A stretch of DNA of 64,000 nucleotides. Origin: Candidatus Peregrinibacteria bacterium. GTDB taxonomy: Bacteria > Patescibacteriota > Gracilibacteria > Peribacterales > Peribacteraceae. The notes under the pieces were generated by a model, which saw only the letters and a list, made by a program, of their open reading frames with translations, made no database searches and was not told the origin of the DNA. Shown here piece after piece: positions 28,899-40,016 of this stretch (its first letter is position 1; each line of letters starts with the position of its first letter). The stretch is taken from assembly GCA_018648865.1 (NCBI GenBank), contig JABGQH010000009.1:1-64000 (forward strand), in the 5' to 3' direction. A program made the position numbers and the translations under genes.

Positions 28899-29978
28899 AT
28901 GATAAAAAAATTAAAAGCATTGGCGGAAGAATACGCAGATCTTCAAATGAAAATCCAAGAACCAGAGGTTTTAACTGATCCTAAAAAAATTGCGACTATT
29001 GGTAGAAGGTTATCTCAATTAGAGCCAGGTCTAGAGCTTTTGCGCGAGTATGAAGGCTGCAAGAAAGCAATTGATTTTGTAGAGGAGGCTAAAGGAGATC
29101 CAGAACTATTGGAAATGGCTCAGGAGGAAGCAGAAACGGCAAAGGCTAGGATAGATGTATTAAATGAAGAGATTCAATTATTCCTTTTGCCGAAGGATCC
29201 AAATGACATGAGACCAGTAATTTTAGAAGTTCGCGCTGGCACAGGAGGAGAAGAAGCAGCTCTATTCGCAGCAGAATTACTCAGAATGTATTTACGATAT
29301 GCAGAAGAGAATGGATGGTCTACTGAATTACTTAGTAAGGCAGACGCAGACGCAGGTGGGATTAAAGAGGCAGTTTGTAGAATAGCTAGCTCCAAATCGT
29401 CAGATATTGGTGTATATGGTGAATTAAAGTTTGAATCTGGTGTCCATAGAGTTCAGAGGATTCCAGAGACTGAAAGTAAAGGGCGTGTACACACTTCAGC
29501 TGCATCTGTTGCAATACTGCCAGAAGCAGAGGAAGTTGATGTTAAACTAAACAATGAAGAAATGCGTGTTGATGTCTTTAGGTCTAGTGGTCCTGGTGGT
29601 CAGTCTGTAAACACAACTGACTCTGCAATTAGAATAACTCACATACCAACAGGGCTTGTAGTAACGTGCCAAGATGAAAAGAGTCAACTAAAGAACAAGA
29701 ACAAAGCAATGAACATTTTGCGTTCTAGACTCTATGCCTTAGAGCAGGAAAGACTTTCTAAAGAAAGAGGGGATATGAGATCAGGACAAATTGGAAAAGG
29801 TGACAGGAGCGAGAAGATTAGGACTTATAATTTCCCTCAAGATAGAATTACAGATCATAGGTTGAATCAGAACTTTAGTAATATGTCTAAAACTTTAGAG
29901 GGGGGGATTGGTGAAATCATTACAGCACTAAGAGAAAAAGACGTAGAAGATAAACTTATAGAGATGAGTAAAAAATAA
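28899..29978 (+). CDS. prfA: Peptide chain release factor 1
   Basis: LEVRAGTGGEEAALFA, GVHRVQRIPETESKGRVHTSAASVAILPE, FRSSGPGGQSVNTTDSAIRITHIPTG. Confidence 0.95.
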   Translation: MIKKLKALAEEYADLQMKIQEPEVLTDPKKIATIGRRLSQLEPGLELLREYEGCKKAIDFVEEAKGDPELLEMAQEEAETAKARIDVLNEEIQLFLLPKDPNDMRPVILEVRAGTGGEEAALFAAELLRMYLRYAEENGWSTELLSKADADAGGIKEAVCRIASSKSSDIGVYGELKFESGVHRVQRIPETESKGRVHTSAASVAILPEAEEVDVKLNNEEMRVDVFRSSGPGGQSVNTTDSAIRITHIPTGLVVTCQDEKSQLKNKNKAMNILRSRLYALEQERLSKERGDMRSGQIGKGDRSEKIRTYNFPQDRITDHRLNQNFSNMSKTLEGGIGEIITALREKDVEDKLIEMSKK

Positions 29979-30180
29979 GTTCATACTATCCCCCTTTTAA
30001 TAGGGCTGAATCAGAATCAGCGATAGATTATATTTGTGATAGTTATTATTTTGATAATATTGATTGACAGACTTAAGTCTACTTTTTCTCATTTAAACAT
30101 ATGAATATTCTTATTTGAATGCAAAGAAGAAGGATATTATTAAACAGACATCTAGAAGCATAAATATGAATAGCAAAGGT

Positions 30181-31506
30181 TTATGAAAACAGATGTTTTA
30201 CTGTGTTAACACGCTGTTGCATTAACTCTTTTGTTCCTATGTCATCTCTAAAGCGCACAGGGCCTTTTACTTGCTCACAGAGCCCCTGAGCAATTGCTTG
30301 AGCTTCTTCTATAGTATCCCCAATTCCAACTATTCCAGCTGTCCTAGAGCCTCCCAGTATCAAATTTCCATTACTGTCTTCTGTTAAATCGCCATAGAAA
30401 AGTTCTGCGTTTTCAGGCATTTCGGGGAACTCTATTTGCTGTCCTTTCTGATCCTTATTATTTGGGTATCCTTCTGGGGTAATGTATTTACAAACAGTTG
30501 CTTTTTCATGGAAGGAAACTAAATCATCTGTAAGGGAATTAGTTAATATTGCCTGACAAATATCTACAAAGTCTGTTTTAAGTAGCGGCAGGATGTTAAG
30601 TGCTTCGGGATCACCGAATCTTGCATTGTATTCAATTAGCTTTACTCCTTCCCTTGTAATTATAAAACCACCATACAAAATTCCTTTATAAGGTACTCCA
30701 CATTGTTCTTGCAGAGCAGCAGCCACTTGCCTGTTGATTTCTTTTGCTCTATCTAGATGTCTTTGCTCTATAAATGGAAGGCTATGATTAGCATCACTTA
30801 CTGTACCCATTCCTCCTGTGTTAGGACCTGTGTCTCCGTTGTATGCACGTTTGTGATCCTGAACAGCTGGGGTGTCTACAACCAGCGTTCCACTGGTAAA
30901 ACTTATTAGACTAAATTCAACACCGTTAAGCTTTTCCTCTATTACTGTTTGTCCACACTCTTCTATACATTCGATTGCGTACTTAACCCCTTCTTCTGTT
31001 GAGTTTAGATGTTCTCCACTTATTTTAACTCCTTTACCTCCTCTTAATCCGTCGTACTTTACTACGAATTCACCAGATAAATCTTGTTCAATATATTTAC
31101 TCAGGAGTTCGGGATCAGCCCTATCGAAAGACATAAACTTGGGTGATGCATTTATGCCATATTGCTCTAATAAATTCCTTGTAAATGCTTTGCTGGTTTC
31201 TACTCGTGCAAGTGACTTAGTAGGTGCCACAGATGGAATGCCAATAGAATCAAGAGCATCGGCCATTCCAGCACCTATTGGATCATCGGGTCCAATAAAC
31301 GCAAAGTCAATATCGTGTTTTTTGGCTATATCTAGGGCTGAATCGAAATCCATTAAATCAGAAACATATTCTTGTTTAGCGATCTTCTTAATCCCAGGAT
31401 TAGATCTTGGGCTAATAGATATTATATCCGGATTGTGTGAACTTTTACTTAGCGACTCTGCAATTGCATGGCCTCTAGCCGAGGAAGTTAGTAACAATAT
31501 TTGCAT
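30181..31506 (-). CDS. purD: Phosphoribosylamine--glycine ligase
   Basis: ATP-grasp protein: FVVKYDGLRGGKGVKI, AVQDHKRAYNGDTGPNTGGMGTVSD, LIEYNARFGDPEALNILPLL. Confidence 0.93.
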   Translation of the reverse strand: MQILLLTSSARGHAIAESLSKSSHNPDIISISPRSNPGIKKIAKQEYVSDLMDFDSALDIAKKHDIDFAFIGPDDPIGAGMADALDSIGIPSVAPTKSLARVETSKAFTRNLLEQYGINASPKFMSFDRADPELLSKYIEQDLSGEFVVKYDGLRGGKGVKISGEHLNSTEEGVKYAIECIEECGQTVIEEKLNGVEFSLISFTSGTLVVDTPAVQDHKRAYNGDTGPNTGGMGTVSDANHSLPFIEQRHLDRAKEINRQVAAALQEQCGVPYKGILYGGFIITREGVKLIEYNARFGDPEALNILPLLKTDFVDICQAILTNSLTDDLVSFHEKATVCKYITPEGYPNNKDQKGQQIEFPEMPENAELFYGDLTEDSNGNLILGGSRTAGIVGIGDTIEEAQAIAQGLCEQVKGPVRFRDDIGTKELMQQRVNTVKHLFS

Positions 31507-31550
31507 ATATAATATGTAAAATAATTAATAAATATTCTTAAAAACTTAAT

Positions 31551-33065
31551 TTAAACCAAGCTCATATTTCTGTAATTTTCTCCTTCCTCGTCTGTGCCTT
31601 CACTTAGGTAGGATGTTCTTGTTCTATTTCGATCATTTCCTAATTCCTCTAGCATTTCAGAAGTAATTTCTGGTGTTGGATATTTTTTAGTAAAACATCC
31701 ATCACTAAATTTATTGATATCATTATTTCCTATTTGAATTGCCTCTCTAATATTTTCGATTGTGTTATAAAATAGTCCATCTGCGCCGATAAATTTACGT
31801 ATTTCTTCTATAGAAGAATTGGCAGCAATTAACTCGCTTGTAGTAGGCAAATCAATTCCATATGGATCTGGTGAAACAATTTGGGGGGATGCAGATGCGA
31901 AATAGACGTTCTTAGCACCTGCATTTCTAGCTATTTCAACGATCTTTTTGCTCGTATTACCTCTTACAATAGAATCATCAACTATTAAAACTGAGTTATT
32001 CTTAAATTCCAAATCGATTGGATGCAGCTTAAATTGAAGGCTTCGCTTTCTGACCTGTTGGCCAGGCATAATAAATGTTCTTCCTATATATCTATTTTTT
32101 ACAAAGCCTTCCCTGTATCTAACTTTCAATTTATCCGCGAGTCCAGTAGCCATTGGTCTACCTGTATCTGGTACTGGAATTACTGAATCTATCTGTATTC
32201 CAGATTCAATAATCTGATCTGCTAGGGCTTCTCCCATTCTTATTCTAGATTTGTATACACTTACACCATCTAGCATAGAATCTGGAGCAGCTAGATATAC
32301 CCATTCAAATATACATGGGCTGAATCTATCTGCACTTACTATCTGCTTTGTATGTAAATTATTTTTTCTATCTATAAATACTGCTTCTCCTGGTTGTATA
32401 TCTTTAACAAACTCAAAGTCTAAAGCTTTAAATGCAGTGTTTTCAGATGCTATTATATATTCTTTCTTCATTCCAAACTTTCTTACACCTAGCTGAAGTG
32501 GTCTGATTCCATGGGGGTCTCTAAATCCAACTATTCCTTGCTCACCAACTAGAGCAACTGCAGAGTATGCTCCTTTGCATTTACTAAACACCTCATTTAC
32601 AGCCCCAAAAACATTATCCGCCGTTAAGGTTTTAGTTGGTTTCTGATTTCTTAATGCAACAGAGAATACATTTAGTAAGACTTCTGAGTCAGATGTAGTA
32701 TTTAGATGTCTGTAGTCTTTATCTCTGAGCTCAATTGCAAGCTCTTTTGAATTTGTTAAATTTCCATTATGAGCAAGTGCGATTCCGTAAGGTGTATTTA
32801 CAAAAAATGGTTGTGCTTCAAATTCACTACAACAACCAGCTGTTGGATACCTAACGTGGCCTATTCCCATTCTTCCTTTTAATCTAGCAAGCGACCTAGA
32901 GTGAAAAACATCTCTAACCATTCCATTACTTTTCTTTAAATGGAATTGCTCATCATAAGTTACTATTCCCGCGGCATCTTGTCCTCTGTGTTGTAGCAGT
33001 ATCAGACCGTCGTATAAGTCTTGAATTACATCTCTAAAACCTGACACAGCTATTACACCACACAT
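31551..33065 (-). CDS. purF: Amidophosphoribosyltransferase
   Basis: MCGVIAVSGF, LLQHRGQDAAGIVT, GIGHVRYPTAG, VLIVDDSIVRGNTSKKIVE. Confidence 0.95.
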   Translation of the reverse strand: MCGVIAVSGFRDVIQDLYDGLILLQHRGQDAAGIVTYDEQFHLKKSNGMVRDVFHSRSLARLKGRMGIGHVRYPTAGCCSEFEAQPFFVNTPYGIALAHNGNLTNSKELAIELRDKDYRHLNTTSDSEVLLNVFSVALRNQKPTKTLTADNVFGAVNEVFSKCKGAYSAVALVGEQGIVGFRDPHGIRPLQLGVRKFGMKKEYIIASENTAFKALDFEFVKDIQPGEAVFIDRKNNLHTKQIVSADRFSPCIFEWVYLAAPDSMLDGVSVYKSRIRMGEALADQIIESGIQIDSVIPVPDTGRPMATGLADKLKVRYREGFVKNRYIGRTFIMPGQQVRKRSLQFKLHPIDLEFKNNSVLIVDDSIVRGNTSKKIVEIARNAGAKNVYFASASPQIVSPDPYGIDLPTTSELIAANSSIEEIRKFIGADGLFYNTIENIREAIQIGNNDINKFSDGCFTKKYPTPEITSEMLEELGNDRNRTRTSYLSEGTDEEGENYRNMSLV

Positions 33066-33166
33066 AGATATGAGGAGAAAAATGAAAAGAACCGGCAGGT
33101 AGCACTGTACTCCATGTATGCATTCTACTGAGAAGATTTAGCAGAGCAAGAAAAAAGTATGTGCTA

Positions 33167-34018
33167 TTAACTTAACTCCAATTGTCTTTTCTTAGCTCGA
33201 ACACAATTTCTAATTAGGCTAGCTACTGTCATTGGGCCAACACCACCTGGGACAGGTGAAATTGCATAGGCTTTCTCTTTAACTGCTTCGAAATCCACAT
33301 CTCCGCATAGTCCGTTTTCTGTTTTCGTGATTCCAATATCAACGACAACAACTCCATCTTTTACCATATCTGCAGTGATTAGATTTGGTTTACCTACAGC
33401 TACGCAAAGTATGTCTGCATCTTTTGTATGATGCGCTAAATCCTTTGTATAAACATTACAGGTTGTAACAGTTGCATTCCTATTTAAGAACATAGTAGTT
33501 AGAGGCTTGCCAACAGTGTTACTGTGCCCAACTACAGTTACATTCTTTCCTTCGAAGGGTATGTCGTAGTGCTCAAGCAATGTAATTACACCAGATGGTG
33601 TTGCAGGCGGTAGATGTTCAAATTCTGTTGAGAGGAACATTTTTCCTATGTTATATGCAGAAAAACCATCTACATCTTTTTTAGGATCAATTTGCCTAAT
33701 TATCTGTGGTACAAATTCATTTAGATGTTTTGGGAGAGGTAACTGAACAATAAATCCAGTTACGTCATCATCATTATTTAAATCATTAATAATTGTCATT
33801 AGATCATCAAGATTAGTTTCTTCAGGAAGATGAAGATGCTGATGTCTCATTTTAACTGCGTCACAACTTTTGATTTTTTGTCTTATGTAACTAGAACTAG
33901 CTGGATCTTCGCCAACTTGAACAACTACAAGTTTTGGGTCTAGATCGGCAACATCTTTTTGCAAGGATGTTAGGAGTTCTGCTGCCACTAATCTTCCGTC
34001 TAATAATAAAGCGCTCAT
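33167..34018 (-). CDS. folD: Bifunctional methylenetetrahydrofolate dehydrogenase/cyclohydrolase
   Basis: QVGEDPASSSYIRQKIKSC, FIVQLPLPKHLNE, DVDGFSAYNIGKM, VVGHSNTVGKPL, SPVPGGVGPMTVASLIRN. Confidence 0.95.
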   Translation of the reverse strand: MSALLLDGRLVAAELLTSLQKDVADLDPKLVVVQVGEDPASSSYIRQKIKSCDAVKMRHQHLHLPEETNLDDLMTIINDLNNDDDVTGFIVQLPLPKHLNEFVPQIIRQIDPKKDVDGFSAYNIGKMFLSTEFEHLPPATPSGVITLLEHYDIPFEGKNVTVVGHSNTVGKPLTTMFLNRNATVTTCNVYTKDLAHHTKDADILCVAVGKPNLITADMVKDGVVVVDIGITKTENGLCGDVDFEAVKEKAYAISPVPGGVGPMTVASLIRNCVRAKKRQLELS

Positions 34019-34038
34019 TTGATTATATTGTATAGTGC

Positions 34039-34641
34039 TTAATCCAATTCTGGAAATCTCTTCTTTACATGACTAATAATCATTTGTGATACTTCTTCTT
34101 TGCCTCCAGTAGTATCTACTGTAAATGTATTTTGATTATTAATATTAGAATACCCACTGTGTACACTTTCTTGAATAGTATTTGTTTCTAGAGGATCCTG
34201 ATTTTCACGACGGTTAATTCGCTCTAGGCACACAGAGAGTGGCGGTAATGCTATTAGGGTTAAATCTGGTACAGGAAAAATTGAATTAACCGATTTGAGC
34301 CAATCTCGGTTTAGCCCAAGAGTTGTCCCATAAATTATTGTAGATAACGTATATCGGTCAGAAATGACTATTTTACTCTGCTCTAAGGCAGGCAATACTA
34401 TATTTTCAACATGATCTGATCTGTCAGCACAAAATAGTAATTGAAGTGTAGATGGCTCAATTTCCTTTCTATCTTTAAGCATAGTTCTAATCATACTTCC
34501 AATTGGCCTATCAGTTGGCTCTCTGGTCAAAACGACCTCTTTCCCAATACTTTCAAGATATTCAGATAATAAACGACTATGAAGAGTCGTTCCGCTGCCA
34601 TCTGGACCTTCTAATACTATAAATTTGCCTTTTTGTTGCAT
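34039..34641 (-). CDS. tmk: Thymidylate kinase
   Basis: KFIVLEGPDGSGTTLHSRLLSEYL, VLTREPTDRPIGSMIRTML, LLFCADRSDHVENIVLPALEQSKIVISDRYTLSTIIYG. Confidence 0.9.
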   Translation of the reverse strand: MQQKGKFIVLEGPDGSGTTLHSRLLSEYLESIGKEVVLTREPTDRPIGSMIRTMLKDRKEIEPSTLQLLFCADRSDHVENIVLPALEQSKIVISDRYTLSTIIYGTTLGLNRDWLKSVNSIFPVPDLTLIALPPLSVCLERINRRENQDPLETNTIQESVHSGYSNINNQNTFTVDTTGGKEEVSQMIISHVKKRFPELD

Positions 34642-34704
34642 GTTCCAATAATAGGGAAATTCTGCTATAATTACAGGATAATATTCAAATTAAAGAAAAA
34701 CTAA

Positions 34705-35103
34705 ATGATTCATGCGATACTCTCATTCCCCGGCATATTATTGCTTTCGTTTCTGCCATGGTATTACGGAGAATATCCTGTAAGAATCTTTAGGCAGTAT
34801 ATAGCATATGCAAAAGCATTTCTGGAAATTATCTCAATCGTGTTTTTGATTAAGACTTTCTTGTCTCCTTGGAAAAGTATTGTGGATGAATATCCAAAAA
34901 ATCTTACAAATATAGGAGAAATTGCACAGGTATTTACACTCAATTGTACAACTAGAATAATAGGAATGATTTTTAGAACAGTAGCTTTGTCTGTAGCAAT
35001 TATTTTGCATGCAGCATTGATTGTGCTGTTTACAGTTTATTTAGTTTTATGGCTTTCTTACCCAGGTATTTTAATTGTTTTAGCTTACCTTTCATTTTCA
35101 TAA
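34705..35103 (+). CDS. Hypothetical membrane protein
   Basis: Multi-TM ORF ending one nucleotide before the AAA+ ATPase ATG. Confidence 0.6.
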   Translation: MIHAILSFPGILLLSFLPWYYGEYPVRIFRQYIAYAKAFLEIISIVFLIKTFLSPWKSIVDEYPKNLTNIGEIAQVFTLNCTTRIIGMIFRTVALSVAIILHAALIVLFTVYLVLWLSYPGILIVLAYLSFS

Positions 35104-37548
35104 ATGACTGTGCCTAAATGTGATATTCGGCAAACTAAGGCAAATACTGGTCTCGTATTGCATAATATACTGGCTGGTAAGCTATCTATAGTTGTATATC
35201 TATCATTATTGATTGCATTACTTAAAACTGCTGTAGAGTCGGGGGACTATACAATATTCTCGTTTGTTGCTGGACTTATATTATTTGGACTGCACATCGA
35301 GACAATATTTATGAAAGAAAAATTTAGTGGGATAGATGAACAGATAGAAGAGAGCAACCTCGCAAGTTATTTATCAACTGAAATAGTCCGCCATATACAT
35401 GGCAAAGGAAATCTAACTACAAACAAGTTGTTCAATGCATCATTAAAATCAATTAGATCATCTTTTGTTATAAACATGCTGGGTATAGAAAAAAGTTCGA
35501 TGGCAAAGAAGGTTAAAAGCAGTTTGCAGAATATAGATGCGCAGTCTTTTCTAAAAGATGCTTTAGCGCATGCAAAAGATCTTGGAATAGAAACCATAAC
35601 AGCACCAGTCATACTTTCTACATTTTTAAGAAGTGGAGGAGTATTTAAAGAGTTATTAAATGAATGCGATATATCTATTAATGATTTAGATGAAATTGTT
35701 CAGTGGGAGGTATTTAGCAGGAGGGTTAACGCAAGTGAGTCAACTCTTTCACCTGAAAGCTTTGTTAGGGCATTTGGTTCATTTGGAAGAGGGTGGGTTC
35801 AGGGTTATACAAGCGAACTTGATCGTGTTACAGATGAGATAAGTGGAAGTGTTCAATGGAGATCAAAGAAGCGTGGATTAATGATTCATAAAAAGAAAAT
35901 TGAGTCAGCAGTTCATATTCTTTCTAGAAGCGGACAGAAGAATATGTTATTTGTAGGCGATAAAGATGTAGGTAAAGAGACATTAATAGAAAACATTGGG
36001 ACTCTATTAAGAAAAGATGAGATGGAGAATGGGAAAGAACTAACTCGTCTATTAGTTTTAAGAACAGAAGAGATCCTTTCGGGTTACAAGCACCCCGATC
36101 GTGTATTACTTAGAGCTTTAAGTAAGGCAGAAAAGGCAGGAAAATTTGTAATAATCATTAAGGATATTTCATTATTCATGCAGTCCTCTGATAGTAATGT
36201 CCGTACAGTTCTTTCTAAATTTCTACAAAGTAAGTCTATTGGGGTGTTTGCTGTTGCTTCTGCTGATTCTTATCACAAATATGTAAAAGGCAACTCAGCA
36301 TTTGATAGTCAATTTGAAAAAATATATGTAGAAGCAGCATCTGGAAAAGAGGCACTTTCTACACTTATGGTTAGATCTATTCAATTACAGAAAGAGAAAG
36401 GTAAAAATACATATATCACATTCAGGGCTTTAAAAATGCTATTAAGGCTGACAGAAAGATATATGACTAATGCGGGGTTACCTGGTAGTGCGATTTCTGT
36501 ATTAGAAGACGCAATACTTACAGCGAATAACGAAAAACAAAAATATGTTTTAGAGTCTCATATAAGAAAAGCAATATCACTAAAAGCTCGAGTGGATGTA
36601 GAAGATGTTTCAACAGACGAGAAACAAAAGCTACTTCAGTTAAAGGAAACTCTTAGTACAAGCATAATTGGTCAAGACGAGTCCATTGATGCTCTTGTAG
36701 GCGCTTTAAAAAGAGCCAAAATGGATATTAATGCAGGCAACAGGCCTCTTGGGACATTCTTGTTCTTAGGGCCAACAGGAGTAGGTAAAACACACACTGC
36801 AAAAATACTTTCTAATGAGTATTTTGGTGGTGAAGAATCACTAATAAGAGTAGATATGAATGAATATGGCACAGAGGAATCTGTATATGGGATTATTGGT
36901 GATACGAACCCTAGTGGTAGTGGCCAGAGTTATTTGACCAAAAGAGTTCAGGATCATCCATTCTCTTTACTGCTTTTAGATGAAATAGAAAAAGCACACC
37001 CTGCTGTGTTAAATGTATTTCTTCAAATATTAGATGAAGGACACTTAACAGATAATAAGGGTAAGAAAACTGATTTTAGAAATACTATAATTATTGCTAC
37101 TTCTAATGCAGGAGCTTTATTTATTAGAGACTTTATTGCAAAGAATAGTAATAAGAAAAAAGATGAATTTAAAAAATCACTAGTAGATACAATAATAAAG
37201 GACAGAACATTTTCACCTGAATTTATAAATAGATTTGATGAGGTTTTGCTTTATTATCCATTAAATATACACGATACAATTTCTATCGCTTTATTAATGT
37301 TAGACGGAATAGTGACCGAGATTGCAGAAAAGAAAGGATTTAACATACGAGTAGAAGAAGATATAGTCGCAGAGATAGTAAAGAGAGGTTACTCAGTTGA
37401 ATTTGGTGCAAGAGAAATGAGAAGAGTAATTGTAGATATAATAGAAAATTATCTTGCAGACTATTTGTTGCAGAACAAAGCAAAACGAGGAGACACAATA
37501 AAAATATCTCTAAAAGAAGTTAAGGATTATCTTAAGTCAAAAGAATAA
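35104..37548 (+). CDS. Membrane-anchored Clp-type AAA+ ATPase
   Basis: N-terminal TM segments; second AAA with LFLGPTGVGKTHTAKIL, LLLLDEIEKAHPAVLNVFLQILDEGHLTDNKG, and a ClpB-D2-like C-terminus. Confidence 0.88.
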   Translation: MTVPKCDIRQTKANTGLVLHNILAGKLSIVVYLSLLIALLKTAVESGDYTIFSFVAGLILFGLHIETIFMKEKFSGIDEQIEESNLASYLSTEIVRHIHGKGNLTTNKLFNASLKSIRSSFVINMLGIEKSSMAKKVKSSLQNIDAQSFLKDALAHAKDLGIETITAPVILSTFLRSGGVFKELLNECDISINDLDEIVQWEVFSRRVNASESTLSPESFVRAFGSFGRGWVQGYTSELDRVTDEISGSVQWRSKKRGLMIHKKKIESAVHILSRSGQKNMLFVGDKDVGKETLIENIGTLLRKDEMENGKELTRLLVLRTEEILSGYKHPDRVLLRALSKAEKAGKFVIIIKDISLFMQSSDSNVRTVLSKFLQSKSIGVFAVASADSYHKYVKGNSAFDSQFEKIYVEAASGKEALSTLMVRSIQLQKEKGKNTYITFRALKMLLRLTERYMTNAGLPGSAISVLEDAILTANNEKQKYVLESHIRKAISLKARVDVEDVSTDEKQKLLQLKETLSTSIIGQDESIDALVGALKRAKMDINAGNRPLGTFLFLGPTGVGKTHTAKILSNEYFGGEESLIRVDMNEYGTEESVYGIIGDTNPSGSGQSYLTKRVQDHPFSLLLLDEIEKAHPAVLNVFLQILDEGHLTDNKGKKTDFRNTIIIATSNAGALFIRDFIAKNSNKKKDEFKKSLVDTIIKDRTFSPEFINRFDEVLLYYPLNIHDTISIALLMLDGIVTEIAEKKGFNIRVEEDIVAEIVKRGYSVEFGAREMRRVIVDIIENYLADYLLQNKAKRGDTIKISLKEVKDYLKSKE

Positions 37549-37553
37549 GTAAA

Positions 37554-37868
37554 TTACATCCTAGGCCATATCCTAGCTGCGATAAGAAATGGTGCTATGA
37601 ATACAGCAATTATTTGTAATATAAATATCGAGTATACAAAGGTGGCCATTGTGTCTGTTCTTCGGTTAAAGAAATATCCTATAGATACAATAAGACCTAC
37701 AAATTCAAATAATAATAATCCATATTGGATTCCTGTTATTTCTATTGGTATAGAGCCAGTTGTTGGCACATATTGCATTGCTTGAAAAAATACCCAGAGT
37801 ACATATCCGCTAATAAAAATGTTTATTGCGGCAAGCCAGCATACGAACGTGGAAAAGCAAGATCTCAT
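37554..37868 (-). CDS. Hypothetical membrane protein
   Basis: About 3 TM helices. Confidence 0.5.
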   Translation of the reverse strand: MRSCFSTFVCWLAAINIFISGYVLWVFFQAMQYVPTTGSIPIEITGIQYGLLLFEFVGLIVSIGYFFNRRTDTMATFVYSIFILQIIAVFIAPFLIAARIWPRM

Positions 37869-37903
37869 TGGGGGAAGAGTCTATCAGAAACTTTTTAGTA
37901 ACA

Positions 37904-37952
37904 CGAAAAAACCACGCAGTGATCTAGTAAAAGATTTTGACACTGCGTGGTT
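37904..37952 (-). terminator. Rho-independent terminator downstream of groEL
   Basis: 12-bp perfect inverted repeat aaccacgcagtg/cactgcgtggtt followed on the minus strand by a T run (ggttttttcg). Confidence 0.85.
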
Positions 37953-37964
37953 ATTATTGCGGGA

Positions 37965-39614
37965 TTACATCATTCCCATTCCACCCATTCCACCCATTCC
38001 TCCTCCAGGTGCTCCGGCCGGTGCAGCTTCTTCCTTTTTAGGGATTTCACATATTGCTGCTTCTAATGTTAGGAACATGCTAGCTACAGATGCTGCATTC
38101 TCTAATGCTGATCTGGTAACTTTTTTAGGATCAATGATCATTGCTTTTGCTAGATCTTCATACTTGCCTGTTAGAGCGTTGTATCCCTCGTTGCCTTTAG
38201 CTTGCCTTACTTTATCTACTACAACGTCTGCAGGTGCACCAGCGTTGGAAGCAATGTTTTCTAGTGGGGCACTTAGAGCCTCTTTAATAATCTCTACTCC
38301 AATTTGTTGATCATCGTTATCTGTCTTAACTTTTTCAAGTGCATCTAGTGCACGAAGGTATGCAGTCCCACCACCTGGTAGGATTCCTTCTTCTGCAGCT
38401 GCACGAGTGGCAGAAAGAGCATCTTCTACTCTATGTTGTCTTTCTTTTTGTTCGACCTCTGTAGCAGCTCCAACTCTTATTACAGCTACGCCACCAGATA
38501 GTTTTGCTAGACGTTCTTGTAGCTTATCTCTATCAAAATCAGATTTGCTAGATTCAATACCTGCTTTAATTTGACTAATGCGAGCATCAATATCTTGTTT
38601 TTCTCCTCCTCCATCAACTATCAATGTGTTGTCTTTAGTGGAAACTACTTTTCTAGCAGTCCCTAGATCTTCGATTGTTGCGTTTTCTAGCTTGAGTCCA
38701 ACCTCTTCACTTATTACTCTTCCTCCTGTTAGTGCTGCAATATCGCTTAGGATTTCTTTTCTGCGGTCACCAAATGCAGGTGCTTTTACAGCTAGCGCAT
38801 TAAATGTACCACGTAGTCTATTTACAACTAATGTAGCTAGAGCTTCTCCTTCTATACTTTCTGCGATAATCACAATTTCCTTTCTTCCTTTTTGAGCGAT
38901 TTGCTCAAGTAGAGGAAGGATCTCTTGAATAGATCCAATCTTTTTATCTGTGATCAAAATGTATGGCTTCTCAAACTCTGCTTCCATTCTGTTTGTATCC
39001 GTAACAAAGTAAGGGGAAATATATCCTTGATCAAACTGCATCCCTTCTACGTATTCTTTTTCTAGTCCTAGTGTCTGCCCTGCTTCTACTGTTATAACGC
39101 CGCTTTTACCTGCTTCATCTATTACTTCTGCGATTATGTCTCCAACTTCTTCATCTTGAGCAGAGATAGTTGCAACTGCCTTGTATTCTTCTTTTGAACT
39201 AATATCTTTTTTCATTTTGGTTAGCTCATCAGTAACTGTGTTAACTGCTAAATCTATTCCACGCTTGATAGAGATTGCATTTGCACCTTTACCTATGTGT
39301 TTTAGGCCTCGTTGCATAATTGCAAATGCTAGTACGGTTGCTGTTGTTGTTCCATCTCCTGCAGCATCGTTTGTTTTTGTTGCCGCCTCTTTAACTAGTT
39401 GAGCTCCCATATTCTCAAAACTATCTTCTAGCTCTACTTCTCTTGCTACAGATACTCCATCTTTTGTTACGGTTGGTGCTCCGTATGCTCTTTCTACTAT
39501 TACATTTCGACCGCTTGGTCCCATTGTTACTCTAACTGCGTTATATAGCTTTTCTACTCCTTGCAAGATTTGTTCTCTTGCATCGGAGCTAAATTTTATA
39601 TCTTTTGCTGACAT
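37965..39614 (-). CDS. groEL: Chaperonin GroEL
   Basis: [41 protein letters not shown]-terminal [12 protein letters not shown]. Confidence 0.97.
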   Translation of the reverse strand: MSAKDIKFSSDAREQILQGVEKLYNAVRVTMGPSGRNVIVERAYGAPTVTKDGVSVAREVELEDSFENMGAQLVKEAATKTNDAAGDGTTTATVLAFAIMQRGLKHIGKGANAISIKRGIDLAVNTVTDELTKMKKDISSKEEYKAVATISAQDEEVGDIIAEVIDEAGKSGVITVEAGQTLGLEKEYVEGMQFDQGYISPYFVTDTNRMEAEFEKPYILITDKKIGSIQEILPLLEQIAQKGRKEIVIIAESIEGEALATLVVNRLRGTFNALAVKAPAFGDRRKEILSDIAALTGGRVISEEVGLKLENATIEDLGTARKVVSTKDNTLIVDGGGEKQDIDARISQIKAGIESSKSDFDRDKLQERLAKLSGGVAVIRVGAATEVEQKERQHRVEDALSATRAAAEEGILPGGGTAYLRALDALEKVKTDNDDQQIGVEIIKEALSAPLENIASNAGAPADVVVDKVRQAKGNEGYNALTGKYEDLAKAMIIDPKKVTRSALENAASVASMFLTLEAAICEIPKKEEAAPAGAPGGGMGGMGGMGMM

Positions 39615-39656
39615 ATGGTTTGGGGGAAATTAACGGATTGAATTAAAAATTATAAA

Positions 39657-39986
39657 TTAAACGACTTTTCCTAAAACAGAATCTAAACGAAGTACTTTAA
39701 CTTCTACTTCTTTGCCTTCTTCTGTTTTTAATTTAACTTCATCTCCTGAATATTTTCCAAATAGAACTTTGTCTCCTTTTTTCAAGAATTTAGTTGGATC
39801 AGGCATATCTTCGCCTGTTCCTCCTTTTCCAAGTGCAAGCACTATGCCTTCGCTTGGTTTTTCTCCTGTTGCAGTATCTGGCAACACAATTCCAGACTGT
39901 GTAACTTGCTCTCGTTCAAGTGGCATAACAAGTATGCGATCTCCTAGTGGTTCTACTTCTACAGCGAGTTTTGGAATATTAGACAT
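39657..39986 (-). CDS. groES: Co-chaperonin GroES
   Basis: VEPLGDRILVMPLE, SGIVLPDTATGEKPSEGIVLALG, GDKVLFGKYSGDEVK. Confidence 0.96.
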   Translation of the reverse strand: MSNIPKLAVEVEPLGDRILVMPLEREQVTQSGIVLPDTATGEKPSEGIVLALGKGGTGEDMPDPTKFLKKGDKVLFGKYSGDEVKLKTEEGKEVEVKVLRLDSVLGKVV

Positions 39987-40016
39987 ATAATAAGGGGTTA
40001 AATGTAATTGAAGTAT

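Noticed and set aside
38578-39402. Plus-strand ORFs opposite groEL
   Set aside because: Shadow ORFs over a highly conserved gene.
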